DNA of 12,027 nt from Sediminibacterium sp. (GTDB lineage Bacteria > Bacteroidota > Bacteroidia > Chitinophagales > Chitinophagaceae). The first letter of the stretch is position 1. Every line of letters begins with the position of its first letter. The stretch lies in NCBI GenBank assembly GCA_023256555.1, contig JALRFB010000010.1, forward strand, positions 1 to 12,027, written 5' to 3'. Under the pieces are notes generated by a model that had not been told where the DNA came from, did not search any database, and saw only the letters and a list, made by a program, of their open reading frames with translations. This document shows, piece by piece, positions 5,957-12,027 of this stretch. A program made the position numbers and the translations under genes.

Positions 5957-8356
5957 TCAGCTTTTCGAAGCAACTCCTCTTGCAAAGAAATAAGTAAATA
6001 AAGCAGATAGTGATACAATACTAATAGAGCTTATAGGCATCAAAATAGCTGCAACCATTGGAGATAGTACTGCCCTTGTAGCAAAATACATACCCACTAA
6101 ATTGTACAAAATGGATAGAATAAATAAAAGTATTATGACCAATTTACCCTTTTTTACATATTGAATTAACTGTGCCAACTTAGGCACCATTGCTCCTTCA
6201 ATTATTGCATCACTTGCAGGTGTAAATAAATGACTTTGGTCTGTGACAGCAATGCCTACATTGGCTTTTTTTAATGCTCCTGCATCATTTAATCCGTCTC
6301 CTATCATCATTACATTTTTACCCTGGAATTGTAATTGTTGAATGAAATTTAATTTATCTTCTGGAGACTGTTCAAAATGCATTGTGATATCTTCTCCCAA
6401 CATCTGTTGCAAAGAAAAATATTCAGTATCTCTGTCGCCACTTAATAAATACATTTCATAGTCTTGGCTTTTTAACTGATTGAATAATTGAGTTAAGCCT
6501 TCTCTATAAATATGGTTCACGCTAAATACTCCTCTAAAAGATCCGTTTATTGCTATTGCGACAGATGATCCTTTTATATCAGTTGATACATCTACCCCCT
6601 GTAATTGCAAAAAAGCAATAGATCCAATCAAATATTCCTCACCATCCACCACTGCCCTAGTTCCCTTACCTACAAAATTTTGAATTGATTCGACTTTCAC
6701 CACCTCCTCAATTTTTGAAAAATAATTAGTAATCAATTGACTCAGAGGATGTAAAGATTCATTAGTAATAGATTTTATTGCCAATTGTTCTTTTACATTC
6801 ATTGTATCTCCAATAAATTCCAAATGTGTATGCTGATGATTGGTTAATGTTCCAGTTTTGTCAAAAACGATTGTGTCAATATTTTCAATAGACTCCAATA
6901 CAGTCGCATTTTTACAATACAATTTAGATTTACCCAACCATCTGAGAACATTGCCATAAGTAAAAGTCACTGTCAATAACAATGAACATGGACATGCTAC
7001 AATTAATACTGAAGTGATGGCTGTCAAAATTTTAGACGGATCAGTCCACCACCAATATAAAGCACTTGCAAAAGCAATAAAAAACAAAACAATGGTAAAA
7101 TACTGACTCCATGGATGCACAAAAGATTGCGCCTGATTTTTTTCATTTTGCAATGATGGGTTGTTCCATAATTCTGTGATATAACTTTGCCCTACTGGCT
7201 TTACAACCCTTACTTTTATTGACCTGCCTTTCTGAATACCACCAGCATAAATCATTGAGCCTTCAGCTACTTCAATTGGAGCATGCTCCCCTGTGACAAA
7301 ACTATAGTCTACCAATCCCCCACTACTTAGCAATTGAGCATCTGCAGGAATCATTTCGTCTGTTCTAATCAATAAAATAGCATTTTTCTGAACAGTCGCT
7401 AATAGCCGATTTTGTTCAACCCCATCTACAAGCTCTGTAACAGCCAGTGGAAAAAAGGAAGTATAATCCCTATCAAACGAAAAAGAATCATAAGACTTAT
7501 CTTGAAACCATCTTCCAATTAGCATAAAAAATACAATACCACTCATGCTATCCAAATATCCAGCACCAGTTTGTGTTAGAATTTCATAAACACTTCTACT
7601 AAATGTAACTGCAATGGCTAATGCAATGGGCGCATCAATATTCAACCATTTCTGTCTTAAACCTGTATAGGCAGATATAAAAAAATCTTTAGCACTATAA
7701 AACAATACTGGTAAAGACAAAAACAAATTGAGGTAAATAAAAAAAGGTCTTAATATTCCCAACTCTGAAGTTTCCACAGAAAGGTATTCAGGGAAACTCA
7801 ACATCATGATATTACTAAAACAAAATCCAGCAATGCCAATTTTAAAAAGTTGCTTTCTATTGACCTTCTTTTTAGTCATCAAATCATTACCGCCTAAATG
7901 TATCATTGGCTCATATCCAACAAAAGCTAATAATTGCACCAATTGTTTTAGTGAAATTTGAGATGGTCTATAAACAATCTTTATTTCTTTCTTCTCAAAA
8001 TTTGTTTGTGAATGTATAATTCCCGAATTAATCTTATTCAAATGTTCTAATAACCAAATACAACTAACGCAATGAATTTGGGGTAAGTAAAATACCACCT
8101 TAGCCTGATCTTCACCTAAAACCTGAACCAATTGTTCTTGAATAGCTTGACTATCTAGATAATTATATTTTTCAGCAGTAAAACTACCTTTGGCAGTCAT
8201 TCCAGGCATTTGTGTTAAATCATAATACTGACACATCCCATTTTGATCTAACAATTGGTAGACTAATTTACAGCCATCACAACAAAAGGACTTATCTTCT
8301 ATTGTAATAGTTTGATCGCAGGCAGTTCCGCAATGATAACAATTGATTGCACTCAT
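5957..8356 (-). CDS. ccoI: CcoI/FixI-type copper-translocating P1B ATPase
   Basis: A 799-aa heavy-metal P-type ATPase that exports Cu(I) for insertion into the cbb3 oxidase. The N-terminus is a cysteine-rich metal-binding domain (C6, C9, C13, C25, C26, C29) as in the ATPase-cat_bd family that marks FixI proteins. An HMA domain follows with C96-V-S-C99. Membrane helices lie near 167-190, 203-222, 238-256, 268-282, 418-438 and 443-467, with the last pair near 737-790. Key motifs are T355-G-E, C455-P-C457 for ion passage, D499-K-T-G-T for phosphorylation, H536-P, G686-D-G-x-N-D691, and M773-P-x-S-S in the last helices. Everything needed for activity is present. It ends 81 bp before ccoS in the same direction. 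The start at 8356 is the only methionine before the first cysteine motif. Confidence 0.95.
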   Translation of the reverse strand: MSAINCYHCGTACDQTITIEDKSFCCDGCKLVYQLLDQNGMCQYYDLTQMPGMTAKGSFTAEKYNYLDSQAIQEQLVQVLGEDQAKVVFYLPQIHCVSCIWLLEHLNKINSGIIHSQTNFEKKEIKIVYRPSQISLKQLVQLLAFVGYEPMIHLGGNDLMTKKKVNRKQLFKIGIAGFCFSNIMMLSFPEYLSVETSELGILRPFFIYLNLFLSLPVLFYSAKDFFISAYTGLRQKWLNIDAPIALAIAVTFSRSVYEILTQTGAGYLDSMSGIVFFMLIGRWFQDKSYDSFSFDRDYTSFFPLAVTELVDGVEQNRLLATVQKNAILLIRTDEMIPADAQLLSSGGLVDYSFVTGEHAPIEVAEGSMIYAGGIQKGRSIKVRVVKPVGQSYITELWNNPSLQNEKNQAQSFVHPWSQYFTIVLFFIAFASALYWWWTDPSKILTAITSVLIVACPCSLLLTVTFTYGNVLRWLGKSKLYCKNATVLESIENIDTIVFDKTGTLTNHQHTHLEFIGDTMNVKEQLAIKSITNESLHPLSQLITNYFSKIEEVVKVESIQNFVGKGTRAVVDGEEYLIGSIAFLQLQGVDVSTDIKGSSVAIAINGSFRGVFSVNHIYREGLTQLFNQLKSQDYEMYLLSGDRDTEYFSLQQMLGEDITMHFEQSPEDKLNFIQQLQFQGKNVMMIGDGLNDAGALKKANVGIAVTDQSHLFTPASDAIIEGAMVPKLAQLIQYVKKGKLVIILLFILSILYNLVGMYFATRAVLSPMVAAILMPISSISIVSLSALFTYFFARGVASKS

Positions 8357-8357
8357 G

Positions 8358-8373
8358 TTGATGCAAATATCAA
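8358..8373. repeat. Inverted repeat TTGAT-N6-ATCAA at the ccoI start
   Basis: Perfect 5-bp arms TTGAT and ATCAA are separated by six bases and end 1 bp before the ccoI ATG. The arms equal FNR half-sites, but the canonical spacer is four bases. The repeat overlaps the predicted -7 element of ccoI, so a bound protein would be expected to repress. Confidence 0.35.
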
Positions 8374-8394
8374 ATGAGTCTTGGACCAGGACAA
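8364..8394 (-). promoter_or_regulatory. Possible promoter for ccoI
   Basis: On the minus strand a TTG (8394-8392) is followed after 20 bp by GATATTTG (8371-8364), which matches the Bacteroidota -7 element TAnnTTTG except at the first base. Transcription would start within a few bases of the ccoI ATG, giving a very short or absent leader. Alternatively ccoI is read through from the protease gene 52 bp upstream; I see no terminator between them. Confidence 0.35.
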
Positions 8395-8408
8395 TAAGTT
8401 AACTCATA

Positions 8409-9989
8409 CTAATTCATGACAAAAGTCATATTCTTAAAAATGGGATCATTGCTATTGAGCACCTTATAATAGCCCTGTTTATACCACTTGAATCTAGCTA
8501 TATTGGCCAAGAGGGTATTTTGAATAAATGTTTTGTTTTTATCCAATTGATTCAACAATGCCTTTTGAGAAGGATTCGCATAGCTTTTCAGAGCCGACCA
8601 TAAATCAATATTGGCGTACGCTTTCAAAAAATCCGCTTCAGTCTTGAATTGCTTAAAATCATTCAAATGCGACAAATACCAGTTTAAGCTAAATTGATTC
8701 ATTAAATTCTCTTGCCAAATTTTGATATAATTAGTATCGGTATAAATTGCATTAGAAGAAATCCATTGGTCAGGATAAATTCCACCTCCCCCATAAACGA
8801 TATGACCTTTGGGAGTTTTGAATGCCTTCCCTTTTTGAGAAGAGTCTGGAATTCCTTTTGCATCTAAATTGACTCTATTATAAAAATCATGTTCGTATGC
8901 TAGTTTACCTTTAGCATAGGACCTTTGTATATTTCTACCTAAAGGAGAATAATATTTTGCAGTAGTCAATCTTAGAGCACCTCCATTGGATAATCTAAAT
9001 TGTTGTTGCACCAATCCTTTCCCAAAACTTGTTCTACCTAGGATTGTTGCTCTATCCCAATCTTGCAATGCTCCAGCAAGTACTTCACTTGCTGACGCAG
9101 AACCCTCATCCATTAAAACAAATACTGACCCTTGTTCAAACAATCCCTCTCTTTTGGTTGTATAATCTACCCTTGGCGAGTGCAATCCTTCTGTATACAC
9201 TATTAATCTATTGCCACTAATTAATTCATCTGCAATAGCCACTGCTTCTGAAAGCAAACCACCCCCATTGCCTCTCAAATCAATCACCAACGCTTTAATC
9301 CCTTTTTGCACCATTGGATCCAAAGCTTCCATAAAACCTTCATAGGTTCTATCCGCAAACTTATCAATTCTTATATATCCTGTAGTATCGTTGATTAAAT
9401 AACTTGCATCGATAGAAGAAACGGGTACATTGCCTCTAACAACTTGTTTAGTAATCATTTTGCCCGATCTAAGAATTTGCAATTTTACTGTACTACTTTC
9501 TGGACCTTTAATTTTCTTTCTAATCTCATCTGCATCCCATTGCTTACCTGATAATTGAATACTATCATCTGCTTTTAATAATATATCTCCTATTGCTAAT
9601 CCAGCTTTTGAAGATGGGCCATCCGGTATCACATAACTCACTATAATACTATCTTTATTTTGCTGAAACTCTATACCAATACCTCTATAATTGGTACTAA
9701 GTTGCTCATTCACTTCTACCAAATCTGTAGGTGGGATATATACTGAATGTGGATCCAGATTCGCTAAATAATCATCAATCAATTTCACAGTTACACTATC
9801 AGATGGCAAACTATCCACATATCTAGCTTGCACTATATTAATAATTTCTTCCATTGGATTAGCAGCATGGTTGCTTAAAGATTGAAGCGAAAATCTACCT
9901 TTCGTATAATTGCCCAAAAACATACCAATTATCAATATCATCGCGTATAGGAGTGGCTTCTGCCAATGAGTGCTTGAATTTTCTTTCAT
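8409..9989 (-). CDS. S41 family carboxy-terminal processing protease (CtpA/Prc type)
   Basis: A 526-aa periplasmic serine protease tethered by an N-terminal signal anchor (residues 13-27). Domains in order: an N-terminal helical region (45-90, with the Y-I-P-P segment), a PDZ domain for substrate recognition (about 95-180, with Y-R-G-I-G-I-E-F and A-G-L-x-x-G-D), and the peptidase core (200-350). The core holds L-R-G-N-G-G-G, S299 in G-S-A-S-A-S-E, K324 in S-F-G-K-G and Q328. The Ser-Lys spacing of 25 residues and Lys-Gln spacing of 4 match the catalytic triad of CtpB. A C-terminal extension of about 120 residues, also seen in other Bacteroidota members, has no motif I recognise. Substrates are unknown; the family trims or degrades envelope proteins. 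The gene is divergent from the sugar-kinase-like gene, with 72 bp between them. Confidence 0.93.
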   Translation of the reverse strand: MKENSSTHWQKPLLYAMILIIGMFLGNYTKGRFSLQSLSNHAANPMEEIINIVQARYVDSLPSDSVTVKLIDDYLANLDPHSVYIPPTDLVEVNEQLSTNYRGIGIEFQQNKDSIIVSYVIPDGPSSKAGLAIGDILLKADDSIQLSGKQWDADEIRKKIKGPESSTVKLQILRSGKMITKQVVRGNVPVSSIDASYLINDTTGYIRIDKFADRTYEGFMEALDPMVQKGIKALVIDLRGNGGGLLSEAVAIADELISGNRLIVYTEGLHSPRVDYTTKREGLFEQGSVFVLMDEGSASASEVLAGALQDWDRATILGRTSFGKGLVQQQFRLSNGGALRLTTAKYYSPLGRNIQRSYAKGKLAYEHDFYNRVNLDAKGIPDSSQKGKAFKTPKGHIVYGGGGIYPDQWISSNAIYTDTNYIKIWQENLMNQFSLNWYLSHLNDFKQFKTEADFLKAYANIDLWSALKSYANPSQKALLNQLDKNKTFIQNTLLANIARFKWYKQGYYKVLNSNDPIFKNMTFVMN

Positions 9990-10004
9990 AGTGTATTATT
10001 AAAG

Positions 10005-10012
10005 CAAAATTA
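10005..10012 (-). promoter_or_regulatory. Predicted -7 element of the S41 protease gene
   Basis: The minus strand reads TAATTTTG, matching TAnnTTTG fully, 15 bp upstream of the protease ATG. No clear -33 TTG is visible at normal spacing. On the opposite strand the divergent kinase gene has only a weak candidate (TAATTTCA near 10037). Confidence 0.45.
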
Positions 10013-10061
10013 CATTATTAAACCCTTAAAATATGCTAATTTCACTTTCAGATTCTACAAC

Positions 10062-10913
10062 ATGAAAAACAACTTTATAATAGCGGATAGTGGGGCCACT
10101 AAATGTCAATGGACCGTAGTTCAAAAGAACAAAAAGAAGACCATTACAACTATTGGAATTAGCCCCTACTTTTTAAGCGCAGAAGAAATTGTAGCTATTT
10201 TGAATAAGGCATTTGATAAAAAAATTGACTGTTTAGCAATCAAGGATATCTATTTTTATGGCACAGGATTGAGTAACCAAGACAATGTTGTTATTATCAA
10301 AAAAGCATTAAAGCAGGTTTTCAAAAAAGCCAACTTGGATATTCAAACAGATTTAATGGCTATAGCAAGAGCTTCTTGTATGGATCAGAAAGGTGTGGTT
10401 TGTATATTGGGTACAGGCTCTAATGCTGGTTTTTATAATGGAAAAAAAATGACTAAAAATAGTCCAGGTTTAGGTTATGTATTAGGAGATGAAGGCAGTG
10501 GCGCTTATTTAGGAAAAAAAGTTCTACAATATTATTTATACCAAACCTTTGACGAAGATCTAATGAATGCTTTTGAGCAAAAATATCATCTAGATAGAGC
10601 TACTATTTTAAATCAAGTGTATAAAGCACCATTAGCGAATAGATATATTGCACAGTTCACTGAATTCTTAGTAGAAAACAGAGGCCACTATATGATTGAA
10701 AATATCATTGAAGATGGATTAAATGATTTCTTTTTTACGCATTTAAATAAATTGAATGAATCTTGGTTATACCCCATTCATTTTGTAGGTAGTGTTGCTT
10801 TTGGCTTTAAAGATATTTTAAAACAATTGGCACAAACTTATGAATTTGAGTTAGGCAAGATTATGAAAACACCTTCTGAAGGTTTATTAGCCTATCACCA
10901 TAAGCATTCTTAA
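10062..10913 (+). CDS. BadF/BadG-family N-acetylglucosamine-kinase-like protein
   Basis: A 283-aa cytoplasmic protein of the ASKHA sugar-kinase fold. Phosphate-1 motif: D9-S-G-A-T13-K-x-x-W17. Phosphate-2 motif: I-L-G117-T-G-S-N-A-G. A second glycine-rich stretch, G-L-G-Y-V-L-G-D143-E-G-S-G, matches the G-D-E-G-S signature of N-acetylglucosamine kinases. D97 aligns by position with the catalytic aspartate of human NAGK. The adenosine motif is probably F-V-G-S-V-A-F near 241-247. The family includes GlcNAc and MurNAc kinases that salvage amino sugars, and also the ATPase subunits of 2-hydroxyacyl-CoA dehydratase activators; the latter need a cysteine cluster that is absent here. I therefore favour amino-sugar phosphorylation in cell-wall recycling, with substrate unproven. 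It lies 2 bp before the next gene, so the two are likely co-translated. Confidence 0.82.
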   Translation: MKNNFIIADSGATKCQWTVVQKNKKKTITTIGISPYFLSAEEIVAILNKAFDKKIDCLAIKDIYFYGTGLSNQDNVVIIKKALKQVFKKANLDIQTDLMAIARASCMDQKGVVCILGTGSNAGFYNGKKMTKNSPGLGYVLGDEGSGAYLGKKVLQYYLYQTFDEDLMNAFEQKYHLDRATILNQVYKAPLANRYIAQFTEFLVENRGHYMIENIIEDGLNDFFFTHLNKLNESWLYPIHFVGSVAFGFKDILKQLAQTYEFELGKIMKTPSEGLLAYHHKHS

Positions 10914-10915
10914 CA

Positions 10916-11485
10916 ATGCACGATATTGAACCTTATTATCATTGGCGTCATTTGTATACCGCCGAAGAAGATCCTAGATCACCCTTCTACGGCCAAACCT
11001 ATAGTGAGTTTGAGTTTTCTCAAACTGTGTACAATTATTATATACATCCCCAATGGGATTCAATTGCTAGTAAAACACTGTACTTGAAAATTATTTATGC
11101 AGATTATGATTTACAATTTGCCATTATTGAGATGATTGGAGAATGGAATGATGCCATTGAAAATGATATTATGACATTCAAAAGAGAAGTCTTAGAAAAA
11201 TTAATGGATGAGGGTATCTATAAATTTATTTTAATCACCGAAAGTGTTTTTAATTTTCATAATGGCGACAAAGATTATTACGAGGAATTGTATGAAGAAT
11301 TATCCGACCAAGATGGTTGGGCAGTGATGGTGAATTTTCACAAAGCCGCTCAACATGATTTTTTATTGAAAAAACTGAATCGGTATATCGAACTGATGGA
11401 ATTTGATAATTGGAGAACTTATAAACCAGAAGACTTTTTTCATTTAATTGACAAGAAACTAAATGATAGACTATCCTTTAAATAA
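10916..11485 (+). CDS. Conserved-looking protein of unknown function, coupled to the kinase gene
   Basis: A 189-aa soluble protein that I do not recognise. It has no signal peptide or membrane helix. It is rich in acidic and aromatic residues (for example E-P-Y-Y-H-W near the start, and a Y-Y-E-E-L-Y-E-E-L stretch near 121-129). A hydrophobic beta-strand-like pattern, T-L-Y-L-K-I-I-Y-A-D-Y, lies at about 54-64, and Y-K-F-I-L-I-T-E follows at about 102-109. This suggests an alternating alpha/beta fold. The ATG lies 2 bp after the kinase stop, so the genes probably share an mRNA. Base composition resembles its neighbours and the reading frame is intact, which supports a real gene. It converges on the TPR gene with only 7 bp between the stops. 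I assign no function. Confidence 0.8.
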   Translation: MHDIEPYYHWRHLYTAEEDPRSPFYGQTYSEFEFSQTVYNYYIHPQWDSIASKTLYLKIIYADYDLQFAIIEMIGEWNDAIENDIMTFKREVLEKLMDEGIYKFILITESVFNFHNGDKDYYEELYEELSDQDGWAVMVNFHKAAQHDFLLKKLNRYIELMEFDNWRTYKPEDFFHLIDKKLNDRLSFK

Positions 11486-11492
11486 ATTTTGC

Positions 11493-11804
11493 CTAATACA
11501 CCAAGTCCTCGTAAGCAGCCAATAATTCTCTGTAGGCATGATCATCTTTTGCCAGTTTAGCTTCCGCCATCCCCTTTTCATACCATTGAATTGCTGCTTC
11601 AATCTCTTGTAAATCCACTAAGCATTTTGCTAAATGATAATAAGAACCAATGTAATTAGGCGATTCGGTCAGTACTTCAATGAACAAATCCTTGGCTTTT
11701 AGCAAATCACCCAACTTGATGTATTCCAATGCTAGCGCATGTCTTAAGAAGTTATCCTTAGGTTGTTGATTTAAAAATTCAATAATTCTTTCTATTCGGG
11801 TCAT
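11493..11804 (-). CDS. Small tetratricopeptide-repeat protein
   Basis: A 103-aa protein made of about two TPR units: residues 17-50 (A-L-A-L-E-Y-I-K-L-G-D then A-K-D-L-F-I-E-V-L-T-E-S-P) and 51-84 (Y-Y-H-L-A-K-C-L-V-D-L then A-I-Q-W-Y-E-K-G). A further helix (88-102) may cap the array. TPRs mediate protein-protein contacts; the partner is unknown. There is no signal peptide, so it is probably cytoplasmic. It is transcribed alone, away from etfB and toward the unknown 189-aa gene. Similar stand-alone TPR proteins are common in Bacteroidota. Confidence 0.85.
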   Translation of the reverse strand: MTRIERIIEFLNQQPKDNFLRHALALEYIKLGDLLKAKDLFIEVLTESPNYIGSYYHLAKCLVDLQEIEAAIQWYEKGMAEAKLAKDDHAYRELLAAYEDLVY

Positions 11805-11844
11805 CTTAACTTATTTTTGCACTTTAGAAAGTAAAAAACTATCC

Positions 11845-11852
11845 TATATTTG
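11845..11852 (+). promoter_or_regulatory. Predicted -7 element of the etfB promoter
   Basis: TATATTTG matches the Bacteroidota -7 consensus TAnnTTTG. It lies 49 bp upstream of the etfB ATG, predicting a start near 11856-11858 and a leader of about 45 nt. A TTG at 11817-11819 is a possible -33 element, but its 25-bp gap is longer than usual. Confidence 0.5.
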
Positions 11853-11854
11853 CA

Positions 11855-11874
11855 TTAGTTGCATAAACAACTAA
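11855..11874. repeat. Inverted repeat at the predicted etfB transcript start
   Basis: TTAGTTG-CATAAA-CAACTAA has perfect 7-bp arms with a 6-nt loop, starting at about the predicted +1. It may be an operator or a 5'-end hairpin in the mRNA. A direct repeat TTGCATtag/TTGCATaaa overlaps its left half (11850-11867). Confidence 0.45.
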
Positions 11875-11901
11875 TATTGATAAAAAACAAAATTCACTAT
11901 T

Positions 11902-12027
11902 ATGAAGGTGCTAGTTTGTATAAGTAAAACACCAGATACTACAGCCAAAATTGCTTTTACCGAAGGTAATACAAAGTTTGATGAAAATGGAGTACAATGG
12001 ATCATCAACCCTTACGATGAATGGTAT
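11902..12027 (+). CDS. etfB: Electron transfer flavoprotein beta subunit (partial, N-terminal 42 residues)
   Basis: The first 42 codons are present and the rest lies beyond the window. The protein begins MKVLVCISKTPDTTAKIAFT and continues E-G-N-T-K-F-D, then G-V-Q-W-I-I-N-P-Y-D-E, the characteristic start of EtfB/FixA proteins. With EtfA it carries electrons from acyl-CoA dehydrogenases to the quinone pool through FAD and AMP binding. EtfA would be expected downstream but is not visible. The start codon is set by the family's conserved N-terminal M-K-x-L-V-C. Confidence 0.92.
   Translation, partial: MKVLVCISKTPDTTAKIAFTEGNTKFDENGVQWIINPYDEWY

Noticed and set aside
5818..6018. Open frame of 66 codons across the ccoI-ccoS gap
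   Set aside because: It overlaps both genes in another frame and has no family signature, while the ccoS frame carries diagnostic motifs.
8397..8404. Palindrome AGTTAACT between the protease and ccoI genes as part of a terminator
   Set aside because: Eight bases with no loop and no T-run after it; too short to act as a terminator and expected by chance.
10062..10913. Activator ATPase of 2-hydroxyacyl-CoA dehydratase (BadF sense) for the kinase-like gene
   Set aside because: The iron-sulfur cysteine pair of those activators is not present and the G-D-E-G-S motif points to the sugar-kinase branch.
11470..11500. Possible bidirectional terminator between the convergent 189-aa and TPR genes
   Set aside because: No stem-loop is visible in the 7-bp gap or the flanking ends.
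1..12027. A novel defence, mobile or biosynthetic system
   Set aside because: Every gene but one belongs to a recognisable housekeeping or respiratory family; there are no integrases, transposases, repeat arrays or composition breaks.

Overview
The window comes from a low-GC member of the Bacteroidota, most likely near Chitinophagaceae/Sphingobacteriia. The evidence is a fused ccoN-ccoO gene, a CcoP with one heme c, promoter elements of the Bacteroidota type (TAnnTTTG), almost no Shine-Dalgarno sequences, and an EtfB start typical of the phylum. The genus cannot be named from the sequence alone.

Region 1 (1-5956, minus strand) is a complete cbb3-type cytochrome c oxidase operon. Read from its promoter it runs ccoS, ccoNO (fused catalytic and heme-c subunits), ccoQ (55 aa), ccoP, ccoG, ccoH and a DsbD_2/TauE-SafE-like membrane protein that is cut by the window edge. 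Genes are separated by 0-27 bp, so they are probably one transcript. In front of ccoS lies a FNR/CRP-family-like site (TTGAC-N4-GTCAT) about 40-42 bp upstream of the start predicted from a perfect TAnnTTTG element. This suggests induction under low oxygen.

Region 2 (5957-8356, minus) is ccoI, the copper-exporting P1B ATPase that supplies copper to the oxidase. It sits just upstream of ccoS in the same orientation and probably has its own promoter. Together ccoI, ccoG, ccoH and ccoS, probably with the DsbD_2 protein, handle copper delivery and assembly, while ccoNO, ccoQ and ccoP form the enzyme.

Region 3 (8409-9989, minus) is a membrane-anchored S41 carboxy-terminal processing protease (CtpA/Prc type) with an intact Ser-Lys-Gln catalytic set. 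Divergent from it (10062-11485, plus) is a two-gene unit: a BadF/BadG-type N-acetylglucosamine-kinase-like protein and a 189-aa protein I do not recognise. A small TPR protein (11493-11804, minus) converges on this unit. At the right edge etfB begins (11902 onward, plus), with a clear promoter and an inverted repeat at the predicted transcript start.

I see no RNA genes, mobile elements, CRISPR arrays or frameshifted genes. No stretch longer than 300 bases lacks a gene. The window is mostly ordinary respiratory core genome and I do not see a novel system. The points most worth following are the ccoS promoter architecture, the unusual CcoP N-terminus and the unknown 189-aa protein.
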